Source: Pyxidicoccus parkwaysis (GTDB lineage Bacteria > Myxococcota > Myxococcia > Myxococcales > Myxococcaceae). Taken from it: a stretch of 64,000 nucleotides of DNA. Below, piece by piece: positions 50,410 through 59,201 of this stretch. Made by a program: the position numbers and the translations under genes. Position 1 is the first letter of the stretch, and every line of letters starts with the position of its first letter. The notes beneath the pieces were generated by a model. The model was not told the origin of the DNA. It worked only from the letters and a program-made list of their open reading frames with translations, and did no database searches. The stretch covers positions 682,001 to 746,000 of the forward strand of contig NZ_CP071090.1 of NCBI RefSeq assembly GCF_017301735.1, written 5' to 3'.

Positions 50410-51213
50410 GTGGCGAAGTCGCCCAACTACATCAAGGCCGCATTCCTGATGCCCGCCAACCTGGTGGGGCTGGGCACGGCGGCGGCCTCGTCGGCGATGA
50501 CGGGGGAGCCCCTGCCGATGCTGGTGGCCCTGGGGCTGGAAGGCCTCTACCTGGGCGTCATGTCGTCCATGAAGCGCTTCCAGCGCGCGGTGCGCGCCAA
50601 GACGCCGGACGACCCGGAGGCCGCGCGCAAGGCGGTGGACGCGCTCCAGTCTGATTTGGCTCCGTCGCAGCGCGAGCACTACCAGCAGCTCCTCGGGCTG
50701 AAGGAGAAGATTCTCGCCAACTACCGGAAGCTGCCGGGCGGCAAGGTGCTGGAGGCGGACAGCGAGCCCCGGCTGGACGCGCTGCTCACGTCCTTCCTGC
50801 GGCTCATCTCCACGCTGAACCAGTACCGGGCCTATCTCAACAGCTCGGACCGCGAGCACCTGGAGCGGGACGTGCGCGAGCTGGAGGCGGACCTGGCGCG
50901 CGAGACGAATCCGCGGCTCAAGGACGTGAAGCAGAACCGCGTGGAAATTCTTCGCAAGCGCCTCGCGCGCTTCGAGCAGGCGGGCGAGAGCCGCGAGGTG
51001 GTGAGCCACCAATTGGCGGGCATCGAGGACTTGATGCGGCTGACGCACGAGCAATCGATTGCCATTCGCGACCCGGAGAGCGTCAACCGCCAGCTCACCG
51101 TGCTGAGCGCCGAGGCCGAGGCGACCGAGGAGTCCGTGCGACAGATGGAGCAGTTCCTCGAGTTCTCCGAGGAGACGCGCGGCCCGCTGCCGCATGGGAC
51201 GCGGGTGCGCTGA
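50410..51213 (+). CDS. Membrane coiled-coil protein of the pspA cluster
   Basis: 267 residues. Two short hydrophobic segments near residues 10-50 ([31 protein letters not shown]) form a hairpin-like anchor; the rest is charged coiled coil with few breaks. No known family. It starts 38 bp after the binding-protein gene, so the three genes are probably one transcript. Its last 119 bp overlap, in antisense, the 3' end of the AraC gene. Confidence 0.8.
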   Translation: MAKSPNYIKAAFLMPANLVGLGTAAASSAMTGEPLPMLVALGLEGLYLGVMSSMKRFQRAVRAKTPDDPEAARKAVDALQSDLAPSQREHYQQLLGLKEKILANYRKLPGGKVLEADSEPRLDALLTSFLRLISTLNQYRAYLNSSDREHLERDVRELEADLARETNPRLKDVKQNRVEILRKRLARFEQAGESREVVSHQLAGIEDLMRLTHEQSIAIRDPESVNRQLTVLSAEAEATEESVRQMEQFLEFSEETRGPLPHGTRVR

Positions 51214-52201
51214 GCGGAGTCGCGCGGTCGGTTGCCGCGAGGGGCTCGGGCGTGTTGGCCACCGGCGCGTGCCTGCTCCGCCGGTACTGTCCGGGCGGGA
51301 CACCCGCCCAGCGGCGGAACGCCTTGCTGAAGGAAATCTCGGACTCGTAACCCACGGTGTTCGCGATGTCCGCGAGCGTCTGCTTGGAGCCCGTCAGCAG
51401 GCCCGCCGCCACGTGCATGCGCCGCGCGGTGACGTACTCCATGACGCCCGAGCCGACGAGCTCGCGGAAGCGGTTCGCGAAGACGGTGCGGGACAGCGCC
51501 ACCGCCCGGGCGAGCGAGGCCACCGTCCATTCGTCACCGGGACTTCGGTGGACGAGCGCGAGCGCGTGCGCAATCTGCCGGTCCGTGAGCCCGCGCAGCC
51601 AGCCGCTCCCATTCGCGGGCAGGCTCGCGGCGTAGTCACGCACGGCCTGCACGAAGACGATGTCCGCGATGCGCTCGGCGATGGTCTGGAAGCCGGGCCG
51701 GCCCGAAGTGGCCTCGTCCATCAACAGGCGGAGCGAGCCTTCGAGCCAGCTCGGCCTGCGCGCGTGCAGCACTGTGGGGAGCGCTTCGACGAACGGATTG
51801 CGGCGTGCGTCGCGGAAGCTGAAGACGCCGTTGATGATTCGCGTGCGCGGGCCCGGGCCGCTGATGCGTAACCGGTTGAGACCCTCGATGCGGCTGTCCT
51901 GCGTCCAGGCTCCGTCGTGGCCATTGGCTTCCAGCACCTGCTGGAAGGGCACGCGGCGGGCGCTTGGGTCGGACATGAGGGCGTGGCGCGTGCCGTGAGG
52001 GAACACGACGAGGTCGCCCTGCGTGAGCTCGATGGGCGCGCCGCCGTCGACTACGAGGAGGCAACTTCCTTCGATGACGACGTGGAACGGCGCGCCGCCG
52101 GTGGCGCTCTTGTCGAAGCCCCACGGAGCCTGGAGCTCGCCCAGGCTCAGCACGGTGCTTTCGAGACGCAGGTCGCGCAGGACGTCGCTCAGCAGGTCCA
52201 T
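51095..52201 (-). CDS. AraC-family transcriptional regulator with cupin-like sensor domain
   Basis: 368 residues from ATG 52201. N-terminal AraC-binding_6-like domain (about 1-190, FPHGTRHALMSD, then a Leu/Gly-rich part), C-terminal double helix-turn-helix (about 215-300; VASLARAVALSRTVFANRFRE and LADIANTVGYESEISFSKAF). The last 60 residues are Pro/Arg/Ala-rich and overlap the coiled-coil gene in antisense. Divergent from the SDR gene, a common regulator-target arrangement. Confidence 0.88.
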   Translation of the reverse strand: MDLLSDVLRDLRLESTVLSLGELQAPWGFDKSATGGAPFHVVIEGSCLLVVDGGAPIELTQGDLVVFPHGTRHALMSDPSARRVPFQQVLEANGHDGAWTQDSRIEGLNRLRISGPGPRTRIINGVFSFRDARRNPFVEALPTVLHARRPSWLEGSLRLLMDEATSGRPGFQTIAERIADIVFVQAVRDYAASLPANGSGWLRGLTDRQIAHALALVHRSPGDEWTVASLARAVALSRTVFANRFRELVGSGVMEYVTARRMHVAAGLLTGSKQTLADIANTVGYESEISFSKAFRRWAGVPPGQYRRSRHAPVANTPEPLAATDRATPLSAPASHAAAGRASPRRTRGTAPSVARTPRSPRPRRSAR

Positions 52202-52295
52202 GCTCGGGACGATGGGTTAGGAAATCCGTACCCGCAAGCATTCACGTCTCACGGTGAAGAAGCCACTGTGTCCTCTCAACAGCGTGGAGGAACAC

Positions 52296-53291
52296 ATGCG
52301 AGTGTTGATGACGGGGGCCACGGGCTACATCGGCTCACGGGTGGCCGCCCGCTTGAGCGGGCGAGGACACACGGTGGTCGCCGCCGTGCGGGACGCGGAC
52401 GCAGCGGAGCGATTGAAGACCCAGCAGACTTCCGCCCGGCAGGGTGCCGCGTCTTTGGCGGAGGTGAACAGCCTCGCGGACTCGACGGAGCGATTGAGGG
52501 CTCAGGAGGTTCCGGCTCGACCGCTCATCGCGTCCCTTGCCGAGGTGGACAGACTCGCGGCCGCGGCGCGGAACTGTGATGCGGTGGTGCATCTCGCGTT
52601 CGACTTCTCCTCGGGTGTGGAGGGAGCCATCGAGCGGGACAGGGCTGTGGTCGCGGCGTTCGCCTCCGCGCTCCGGAACACGGACAAGCCGCTCGTGGTG
52701 ACTTCAGCCACGGGCCTGCTGGGCAACACGGGCCCGACTCCGGTGGGCGAGAGTCATCCGCCCGAAGCGGGCTTCCGTCTGGCGATTCGCCACCGCGTCG
52801 AGGTGGACGTGCTCTCCGAGGCCGCGAAGGGTGTGCGTGCCAGCGTCATCCGTGTGCCCATCCTGGTGCACACGGCTGCTGGAGGTGGCCCCATCGAAAG
52901 GCTCATCACCACGGCCCGTCGGACGGGTACTTCGTATTGGATTGGCTCGGGGGAGAACCGATTGCCCTGTGTCCACCTCGACGATTTGGTGGACCTCTAC
53001 GTGCGTGCACTCGAAGCCGCGCCAGCGGGACATGTGTACAACAGCAACGGCGGCGACATCTCCCTGCGCGAGTTCGCGGAGACGGTGGGGCGTGCTGTCG
53101 GAGTCCCCGCGAGGAGCCTCGCGCCTGAGCAGGCCGTGGACCACTTCGGCCCGTTCTTCGCGACGCTCCTTCCGGTGGACAACCGCGTGTCCAATGCACG
53201 CGCCTGCACTGAGCTGGGCTGGGCGCCCTACCGCGCGCGGCCCTCCCTCGCGGAGGACCTCACCGCACTGGGGCAGGCGAGCCGCGCATGA
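52296..53291 (+). CDS. NAD(P)-dependent epimerase/dehydratase-type SDR enzyme with internal duplication
   Basis: ATG 52296 has GGAGG 5 nt upstream; 331 residues. Rossmann motif TGATGYIG with G7xxG10xxG13 and the extended-SDR fold. After beta-strand 2 (VVAAVRD) an 81-bp segment is tandemly duplicated. The usual YxxxK catalytic pair is not clear (RLAIRHRVEVDVL occupies that place), which suggests an atypical or redox-sensing SDR. Likely target of the divergent AraC regulator. Confidence 0.85.
   Translation: MRVLMTGATGYIGSRVAARLSGRGHTVVAAVRDADAAERLKTQQTSARQGAASLAEVNSLADSTERLRAQEVPARPLIASLAEVDRLAAAARNCDAVVHLAFDFSSGVEGAIERDRAVVAAFASALRNTDKPLVVTSATGLLGNTGPTPVGESHPPEAGFRLAIRHRVEVDVLSEAAKGVRASVIRVPILVHTAAGGGPIERLITTARRTGTSYWIGSGENRLPCVHLDDLVDLYVRALEAAPAGHVYNSNGGDISLREFAETVGRAVGVPARSLAPEQAVDHFGPFFATLLPVDNRVSNARACTELGWAPYRARPSLAEDLTALGQASRA
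52407..52568 (+). repeat. 81-bp in-frame tandem duplication within the SDR gene
   Basis: Copies at 52407-52487 and 52488-52568 both begin GAGCGATTGA and encode ERL...SLAEV...LA blocks of 27 codons. They have diverged at many positions, so the duplication is old and tolerated. Confidence 0.8.
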
Positions 53292-53299
53292 GGACAAGC

Positions 53300-53339
53300 C
53301 TTCGCGCGGTCCGGCACACGAGGCCGCGCGAAGTGTTTT
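53300..53339 (+). terminator. Rho-independent terminator after the SDR gene
   Basis: CTTCGCGCGG (53300-53309) and CCGCGCGAAG (53324-53333) pair perfectly over 10 bp, followed by TGTTTTC. Probably also serves the convergent esterase gene. Confidence 0.85.
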
Positions 53340-53349
53340 CACAGACGCC

Positions 53350-54453
53350 TCAGTACACCGTGCTCTGCCACGGGAACAGGTACGTGAGCGGCAGGTATAC
53401 GCGGGCGGCCCAGGCGGACTCGGTGTGCCCCGCGCCCTGGGCCACGTAGTAGTACAGGTCCGAGCCCTGCACATATCCATCCGCCGCCAGCGCATTGCGC
53501 ATGCGCGTCGTCTCCGTGAGCCCGTCGTTGTTCGTGCCCGCGTCCAGGTAGAAGCGCAGCGGCAGCTTCACGGTGGACTGCTCCACCTCGACCGTCATCG
53601 CCTGGTTGTTCCACCAGAACGAGCTCGACAGCCCCGCCACCTTCGAGAACACGTCCGAGTGCCGACGGCCGATGTAGAACGACACCAGCCCGCCCAGCGA
53701 CGAGCCCATCAGCGCGGTGTTCGCCTTGCCCGGCAGCGTGCGCAGGTTGGCATCCACGAAGGGCTTCACGCTCTCCAGGATGAAGCGCTCATACAGGTCC
53801 GCGCCGCCACCGCCGTATGTGGCGTCGCAGCACGGCGTGTACTCGTAGATGCGGTTGGAGCCCGTGTGGTCGATGCCCACGACGATGACCTCGTCCATCT
53901 GCCCGTTGCCGATGAGGCCGTTCACCGTCTCATCCACGCCCCACTCGACCCCGTAGGACGCAGTGGCCGCGTCGAAGAGGTTCTGCCCGTCGTGCATGTA
54001 GAGCACGGGGTAGCGCTTGAGCGGATTCTCCGAGTAGCTCGGCGGCAGGTAGAAGCGCAGCGTGCGCGTGTTGCCGAGCTGCGGCGACCAGAAGTTGTCG
54101 AACTGCGTCCGAGTCCCCTGCGCCGCGCCGAAGAACGGGTACACGTCCACGGTGGTGCCCGCGCGCACGCGGTAGTTGGCCCCGGTGGACCACTGCGCGT
54201 CGTTGATGAGCGGCTTGACGTCCACGTCCCCGGCGCTGTTCGACCACGAGTACGTCCATACGTTGCCCGACGTCCACGTCGCGTTCTGCCCCGTCGTCCA
54301 CGACAGCGGGGCCGCGCTGCCACGGACGGTAATCCGGTTGCCGTAGCCCACGTCGTAGTGGACGCGGAGGGTGGAGGCGCCGGCAGGCAGGCTCAGCAGG
54401 AACGCCAGCAGCAGGCCCGGCACGAGCGCCGGGCGGACGAATGACGAAGGCAT
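53350..54453 (-). CDS. Secreted esterase with N-terminal beta-sandwich domain
   Basis: 367 residues from ATG 54453 with a signal peptide (LLLAFLLSLPAGAS). Residues about 27-110 form a starch-binding or CBM48-like beta-sandwich (NRITVRGSAAPLSW, then VDVKPLINDAQW). The rest is the esterase D / antigen 85-type fold with YPVLYMHDGQNLFD, nucleophile motif MGSSLGG, and a C-terminal His in GAGHTESAWAARV. Similar two-domain proteins de-esterify polysaccharides or siderophores; substrate unknown. Confidence 0.88.
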   Translation of the reverse strand: MPSSFVRPALVPGLLLAFLLSLPAGASTLRVHYDVGYGNRITVRGSAAPLSWTTGQNATWTSGNVWTYSWSNSAGDVDVKPLINDAQWSTGANYRVRAGTTVDVYPFFGAAQGTRTQFDNFWSPQLGNTRTLRFYLPPSYSENPLKRYPVLYMHDGQNLFDAATASYGVEWGVDETVNGLIGNGQMDEVIVVGIDHTGSNRIYEYTPCCDATYGGGGADLYERFILESVKPFVDANLRTLPGKANTALMGSSLGGLVSFYIGRRHSDVFSKVAGLSSSFWWNNQAMTVEVEQSTVKLPLRFYLDAGTNNDGLTETTRMRNALAADGYVQGSDLYYYVAQGAGHTESAWAARVYLPLTYLFPWQSTVY

Positions 54454-54667
54454 GGGGTGTAGGTCCTTCCGTGATGCGAGGGGGCAGGGAGGCTTCCAGC
54501 AGGGCAGGGGACCGCTCAAGAGAGTCCCCGGCCACCCGCGGCACCCCGGGTGAAAGGCGGCCCCCGGACGTTGCCTGTCCGTCAACCGCCCCCCTGCCGT
54601 GGGAGCGGTCCTACACGTCACCCACGAATAAATTGACTCTCCGGCCCAGCCGTCCTGTCCTGCCGGG

Positions 54668-56332
54668 ATGTTCCGCCGAGCCTGGCTTCCGACCCTCTTC
54701 CTCGTGCTCGCCGTCGCGGGCTGCTCACGCTGTGGCAAGGAGGCTGGCCCCACCGGTTCGAGCGCCGCCGCCGGCCCCGCCCGCTATCTCCCGAAGGACG
54801 CGCACGCCGCCGTCGTCATCAACGACCTGGGCTCGCTCGGGGAGAAGCTGGCGCGCTTCCAGAACCTCAAGGTCGCCTCCTTCGCCGCGCAGCTCCAGAA
54901 CTTCTCCTCCGCGGAAGGGTACGTCTCCGCGGTGATGCGGCAGGTGGGCGTGGACCTGCGCAGCCGTCAGGCGCTGGAGGCCGCCGGTGTCGCCCCCGCT
55001 CGCGGCGCGGGCGCGGCGTTCCTCGGTGGCAGCCGCGCCGTCTCCATCCTCGGCGTGAAGGACGCGGACACCTTCCAGGAGACCTTCGCGAAGTTCGCCC
55101 GCACGCGCCTGGGCGCTTCCGAGACGCAGAAGGCCTCCGTGGATGGCGGCAAGCTCGTCACCTTCAACCGCCCCGGCTCCACCGAGCCCGCGCTGGGCAT
55201 CCTCTTCCTGAAGGGCGCGGACTACGCGCTGCTGGGCGCGGGCCCCTCGGTGGCCACGCTGCGCACGCTGGCCACGCTGCCCCAGGAACAGTCGCTCGCG
55301 AGCGAGCCCGTGCTGGCCGCGTCGCTCGCGCGGCTTCCCAAGGAGCGCGACTTCCACGTGTGGCTGCCCGGTGGCAGCGGCCTGCTCGTGCCGGCCGGCA
55401 CCGTGCAGGGCATCACCCTCACGGGCCGCATCGACGAGCGCGCGGTGACGCTGAACGCGGACGCGCCGTGGCCGGACACGCAGGCGTCGCTCGCCGCGTT
55501 GGACCCGCTGAAGGACGCCTCCGACCTCACGGGCGCGCTGCCCGCGGACAGCTTCCTCGTGGCTCGCTTCCGCGGAGACCCGTCGCACCTCGACGGCGCG
55601 TGGCCGTACCTGCTGGGCGGCTACATCACCCGCGCGGTGCAGAAGAGCGGCCTCGACATGAAGGTCGAGGTGCTCGACAACCTCAAGCCCGGCATGGTGC
55701 TGGGCGTGTCGCTGTCGCCCACGGTGAATCTCGGCATGGGCATGCCCGCGCTCGACCTGCGCCGCACCAACCCGTTCCGCTTCGTGAACCTCGTCGCGCT
55801 GGCGGACACCGAGGACGCCGCGAAGACGCAGTCCACGCTGGAGAAGCTGCCCGCCATGGCCGAGGACTTCGGCGCGAAGGTGGAGGCGGCCGACGTGAGC
55901 GGGCAGCGCGTCTACCTCACGTCCTACCGCGCGGGCGAGGGCGCCCACTTCGCGCTCGGCCCCAACGGGCGGCTGGTGGTCGCCGCGCCGAAGTCCCAGC
56001 TGGAGTCCACGCTGGCCTCGCTCGCGAAGCCGGGCGGCGAGGGCCCGGTGGCCGCGGACCTGAAGGACGCCGGCAAGGACGCCGCCTTCTCGATGGTGCT
56101 CGACTTGCGGCGCCTGTCGGACGCGGTGAAGAACCTGCCCTCCGAGGCGTGGGGCATCGGCGGCTTCGCAATCAAAGCCACCACCGTGCGCTGGCTGGAG
56201 GCCACCGATGACCTGCGTGCGGTGACGCTGGCCGTGTCGCGCAAGGAGCGGGCCCTGCAGGCGGAGCTGTCCCTGCGCCTGACGCCGGCCGCGTCCGGCG
56301 CCGCCACCACCACCCAGCCGGCCACGCCGTGA
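54668..56332 (+). CDS. Large lipoprotein, DUF3352-like
   Basis: 554 residues; lipobox VAGC. After it, ARYLPKDAHAAVVINDLGSL and recurring alpha/beta segments resemble the DUF3352 family, though I rely on pattern only. No enzyme motif. The ATG follows a TTGACT...TGTCCT promoter-like pair (54633-54661) with almost no leader. The stop overlaps the GTG of the ABC ATPase (GTGA), so the lipoprotein is probably part of that system. Confidence 0.78.
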   Translation: MFRRAWLPTLFLVLAVAGCSRCGKEAGPTGSSAAAGPARYLPKDAHAAVVINDLGSLGEKLARFQNLKVASFAAQLQNFSSAEGYVSAVMRQVGVDLRSRQALEAAGVAPARGAGAAFLGGSRAVSILGVKDADTFQETFAKFARTRLGASETQKASVDGGKLVTFNRPGSTEPALGILFLKGADYALLGAGPSVATLRTLATLPQEQSLASEPVLAASLARLPKERDFHVWLPGGSGLLVPAGTVQGITLTGRIDERAVTLNADAPWPDTQASLAALDPLKDASDLTGALPADSFLVARFRGDPSHLDGAWPYLLGGYITRAVQKSGLDMKVEVLDNLKPGMVLGVSLSPTVNLGMGMPALDLRRTNPFRFVNLVALADTEDAAKTQSTLEKLPAMAEDFGAKVEAADVSGQRVYLTSYRAGEGAHFALGPNGRLVVAAPKSQLESTLASLAKPGGEGPVAADLKDAGKDAAFSMVLDLRRLSDAVKNLPSEAWGIGGFAIKATTVRWLEATDDLRAVTLAVSRKERALQAELSLRLTPAASGAATTTQPATP

Positions 56333-57030
56333 TTCACGCTCGCGACATCGTGAAGGAGTACGTGGACGGGGACGGCACCAAGGTGCGCGTCCTCGACGGC
56401 ATGGCCCTGGACGTGGAGGACGGGGACTTCGTCGCGGTGGTGGGCCCGTCCGGCAGCGGCAAGTCCACGCTGCTGCACCTGTTGGGCGGCCTGGACGTGC
56501 ACTACCAGGGCGAGGTCGAGGTGGGCGGCGTGAAGCTGCGCGGCCTGGACGACAAGGCCCTGGCGCGCTTCCGCAACACGCACGTGGGCTTCGTCTTCCA
56601 GTCCTTCCACCTCATCCCCAACCTCTCCGCGCTGGAGAACGTGCTGCTGCCCTCGCACTTCGGCGAGCCACGCCCGGATGGCCGCAAGCGCGCGGAGGCC
56701 ATGCTGGAGCGCGTGGGCCTGGGCGCGAAGAAGGACCGCGCTCCGGTGCGCCTGTCCGGCGGCGAGCGCCAGCGCGTGGCCATCGCCCGCGCCCTCTTCA
56801 GCGGCCCCAAGCTGCTGCTGTGCGACGAGCCCACGGGCAACCTGGACTCGGCCACCGGCGATGGTGTCATCCAGTTGTTCAAGGAACTGCATCGCGAGGG
56901 ACTCACCGTGCTCGCCGTCACCCACGAGGAGCGCATGAGCGCCGCGGCCCGGCGCGTGCTGCGGCTGAAGGAGGGACGGCTCGTGGAGGAGCGCGCCGAC
57001 CTGCACCTGGCCACGCGAGGTGCCCCGTGA
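56329..57030 (+). CDS. ABC transporter ATP-binding protein, LolD/MacB type
   Basis: 233 residues from GTG 56329. GPSGSGKST at 39-47, VFQSFHLIPNLSALENV, signature RLSGGERQRVAIARAL, LLCDEPTGNLDS and VTHEE. These are typical of the type VII (mechanotransmission) family, which couples to FtsX-like permeases. Coupled at both ends by 4-bp overlaps. Confidence 0.92.
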   Translation: MIHARDIVKEYVDGDGTKVRVLDGMALDVEDGDFVAVVGPSGSGKSTLLHLLGGLDVHYQGEVEVGGVKLRGLDDKALARFRNTHVGFVFQSFHLIPNLSALENVLLPSHFGEPRPDGRKRAEAMLERVGLGAKKDRAPVRLSGGERQRVAIARALFSGPKLLLCDEPTGNLDSATGDGVIQLFKELHREGLTVLAVTHEERMSAAARRVLRLKEGRLVEERADLHLATRGAP

Positions 57031-58307
57031 GGATGGACGCACTGTCCCGGCTGGTGAAGCTGAGCCTCGCCCGTGAGCGCAAGGGCGCCTTCTTCTCCGC
57101 CTTCGGCGTGGCCATGGGCGTGGGTGCGCTCGTCTTCTTCCTGGGCATGGGCCTGGGTGTGGGCCGCGTCATCCGCGAGAAGATTTTCCCCACCGACGCG
57201 CGGCTGGTGGACGTGGTGCCCTCGGCGGTGTCGCTGGGCTCGCTGCTCGGCGGCGGCAAGCTGGACGCGGCCACGGTGGACCGGCTGCGCGCGCTGCCCG
57301 GCGTGGAGGACGCATACCGGAAGATGAACGTGCGCGTGCCCGCGGTGACGCGCTACGACGGCGTCTTCTTCGGCACCCGGCTGCGCATGGGCATGGAGGT
57401 GCTCGCCGTGGGCGTGGAGCCCGGCCTCGTGAAGGGCGACGTGCAGATGGGCGAGTTCAAGGACCCGGCCGAGGGCCAGCCCATTCCGGCGCTCGTGTCC
57501 ACGCGGCTCCTGGAGCTGTACAACAAGACGTTCGCCCCGGCGCGCAAGCTGCCGCAGCTCTCCGCGAACATGATTGTGGGCTTCGGCTTCCCGGTGGAGT
57601 TCAACCGCTCCTACGTGGCGGCCACCGGCGGCGGGCCCACCCGCTCCGCGCAGACGCAGGTGGTGGGCGCGTCGGACCGGGCCATGCTCGCCGGCATCAC
57701 CATTCCGCTGGAGACGGCGGTGCGCATCAACCGCGAGGCCGGCGTGGACGCGGACAACTTCACCGGCGTCACGCTGGTGGCCACGGACCCGTCGCAGGTG
57801 CCCGCCATCGTCGACGCGGTGAAGGCCATGGGCCTGGAAATCGACGACCAGGAGCGCCGCATGGCGGAGAACACGGGCGCGGCGGTGGCGCTCGTCACCT
57901 CCGCGCTGGCGCTCCTGTCCATCCTCATCTGCCTGCTCGCGGCGGTGAATATCGCCCACGCGCTGTCCGCCTCCGTGCGCGCGCGCGCCAAGGAGATTGG
58001 CGTCATGCAGGCGGTGGGCGCGTCGCGCGCGGACGTGCGCGGCATCGTCCTGGCGGAGGCCGCCGTGGTGGGCATCACCGGTGGTGCCGCCGGCACCGCG
58101 GTGGCGCTGCTGCTGGCCCTCGTGGTGAATCGGCTCGCGACGAGCTACCTGCCCAACTTCCCCTTCAAACCCGACAGCTTCTTCTCCTTCCCCTGGCCGG
58201 TGGTGGTGGGGGGCGTGCTGCTGGGCCTCTTCGCCGCGCTCGCCGGGGCCTACTTCCCCGCCCGCCGCGCGGCGGCCACCGACCCGGCGCGCACGCTCGC
58301 AGGATGA
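57027..58307 (+). CDS. FtsX-like ABC permease, LolC/MacB type
   Basis: 426 residues from GTG 57027, overlapping the ATPase stop. An N-terminal membrane helix, a periplasmic MacB_PCD domain (about 45-270), and three C-terminal helices with the loop RARAKEIGVMQAVGASRADVR. Unlike LolC/E, only one permease gene is present, so it should function as a homodimer, as MacB does. Probably moves or signals through a lipid or lipoprotein substrate. Confidence 0.91.
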   Translation: MRMDALSRLVKLSLARERKGAFFSAFGVAMGVGALVFFLGMGLGVGRVIREKIFPTDARLVDVVPSAVSLGSLLGGGKLDAATVDRLRALPGVEDAYRKMNVRVPAVTRYDGVFFGTRLRMGMEVLAVGVEPGLVKGDVQMGEFKDPAEGQPIPALVSTRLLELYNKTFAPARKLPQLSANMIVGFGFPVEFNRSYVAATGGGPTRSAQTQVVGASDRAMLAGITIPLETAVRINREAGVDADNFTGVTLVATDPSQVPAIVDAVKAMGLEIDDQERRMAENTGAAVALVTSALALLSILICLLAAVNIAHALSASVRARAKEIGVMQAVGASRADVRGIVLAEAAVVGITGGAAGTAVALLLALVVNRLATSYLPNFPFKPDSFFSFPWPVVVGGVLLGLFAALAGAYFPARRAAATDPARTLAG

Positions 58308-59080
58308 TGCTCCCCTCGCGCAAGACACTGCTCGGCAACGTGCTGAGCCTGGCCGCGCTCGCCTGGATTTACGGCGGCGACCTCTCCGACGCCGTGCGCG
58401 CCCGGAGCGCGGAGGTGGCGGCCTTCAGCGCGCTGCCCTCGCCCCTGGGGCCCACGGTGGTGCTCGCACTGGCCGTGTTGGTCACACTCCTCGTCGGGGT
58501 GGGTATCGCCCAGGGGAAGGGTGAGGGCTTCAAGGGCTACCGGCTGCTGCCCATTCTCCTGGTGGGCTCGCTCTTCGCGGACCTGGTGTTCGCGGAGAAC
58601 CGCATGCCGCTGTCCTCGCTGGACGTGGCCTCCATGTCGCTCCAGCACTTCCAGCAGCTCGCGCAGGAGCTGACCACGGAGCAGTCCGTGCCGGATGATC
58701 CACGCGTGCTCCAGCCGCTGCTGGAGCAGCTCGGCAAGCCGCCGTACCTCGTGCGCGGCGAGCCGGTGGACGCGTACGCCCTCCAGGTCCGCAAGGACTG
58801 CGAGGGCCCCGTGCGCGAGGCTCCGGGTGTCCGCCCGGGGACATTGCTGTACTGCGTTGCCCCCGAGCGAAAGGGCGCCTGGGTGACGATGGTGGGGCTT
58901 CCGGCGGAGCAGCGCTTCGGTGCACCCGCGGTGGTGTCCGCCGGGGGCGAGCCGCGCTTCCTGCTGGTGAGCCCCGCGCTTCCCGACGAGGAGCCCGCGG
59001 GCGAGGCCTTCCGTGACGTCGAGGTGCCGCGGGACGGCCCCTCGCCCGAGGACGCGGGCACCAGCCGCGTCCAGCCCTGA
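58304..59080 (+). CDS. Membrane protein of unknown function, last gene of the ABC cassette
   Basis: 258 residues; its ATG overlaps the permease stop (ATGA). Three hydrophobic segments in the first 100 residues (about 10-25, 48-70, 80-97), then a soluble domain with two cysteines (KDCEGPV, LYCVAPE). No family recognised. Its conservation in the coupled cassette would show whether it is a real partner of the transporter. Confidence 0.75.
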   Translation: MMLPSRKTLLGNVLSLAALAWIYGGDLSDAVRARSAEVAAFSALPSPLGPTVVLALAVLVTLLVGVGIAQGKGEGFKGYRLLPILLVGSLFADLVFAENRMPLSSLDVASMSLQHFQQLAQELTTEQSVPDDPRVLQPLLEQLGKPPYLVRGEPVDAYALQVRKDCEGPVREAPGVRPGTLLYCVAPERKGAWVTMVGLPAEQRFGAPAVVSAGGEPRFLLVSPALPDEEPAGEAFRDVEVPRDGPSPEDAGTSRVQP

Positions 59081-59088
59081 GCCAAAGC

Positions 59089-59111
59089 GGCCGTCCGCAC
59101 AGGGGGCGGCC
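59089..59111 (+). terminator. Hairpin after the ABC cassette
   Basis: GGCCGTCC (59089-59096) pairs with GGGCGGCC (59104-59111), one G-U wobble. It lies 8 bp after the stop; no T tract. Confidence 0.45.
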
Positions 59112-59147
59112 AGCCTGCTTGCCGGGGGACGGGGGGCGTACCTGTGG

Positions 59148-59177
59148 TTGACCCATTGGAGCGGCGATCGCTAGGCT
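59148..59177 (+). promoter_or_regulatory. Sigma70-like promoter for the kinase gene
   Basis: TTGACC (59148-59153) and TAGGCT (59172-59177) with an 18-bp spacer; a start near 59184 leaves a leader of about 18 nt before the GTG. Confidence 0.6.
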
Positions 59178-59201
59178 CCTAACGAACGGACCCTCCCCCA
59201 C

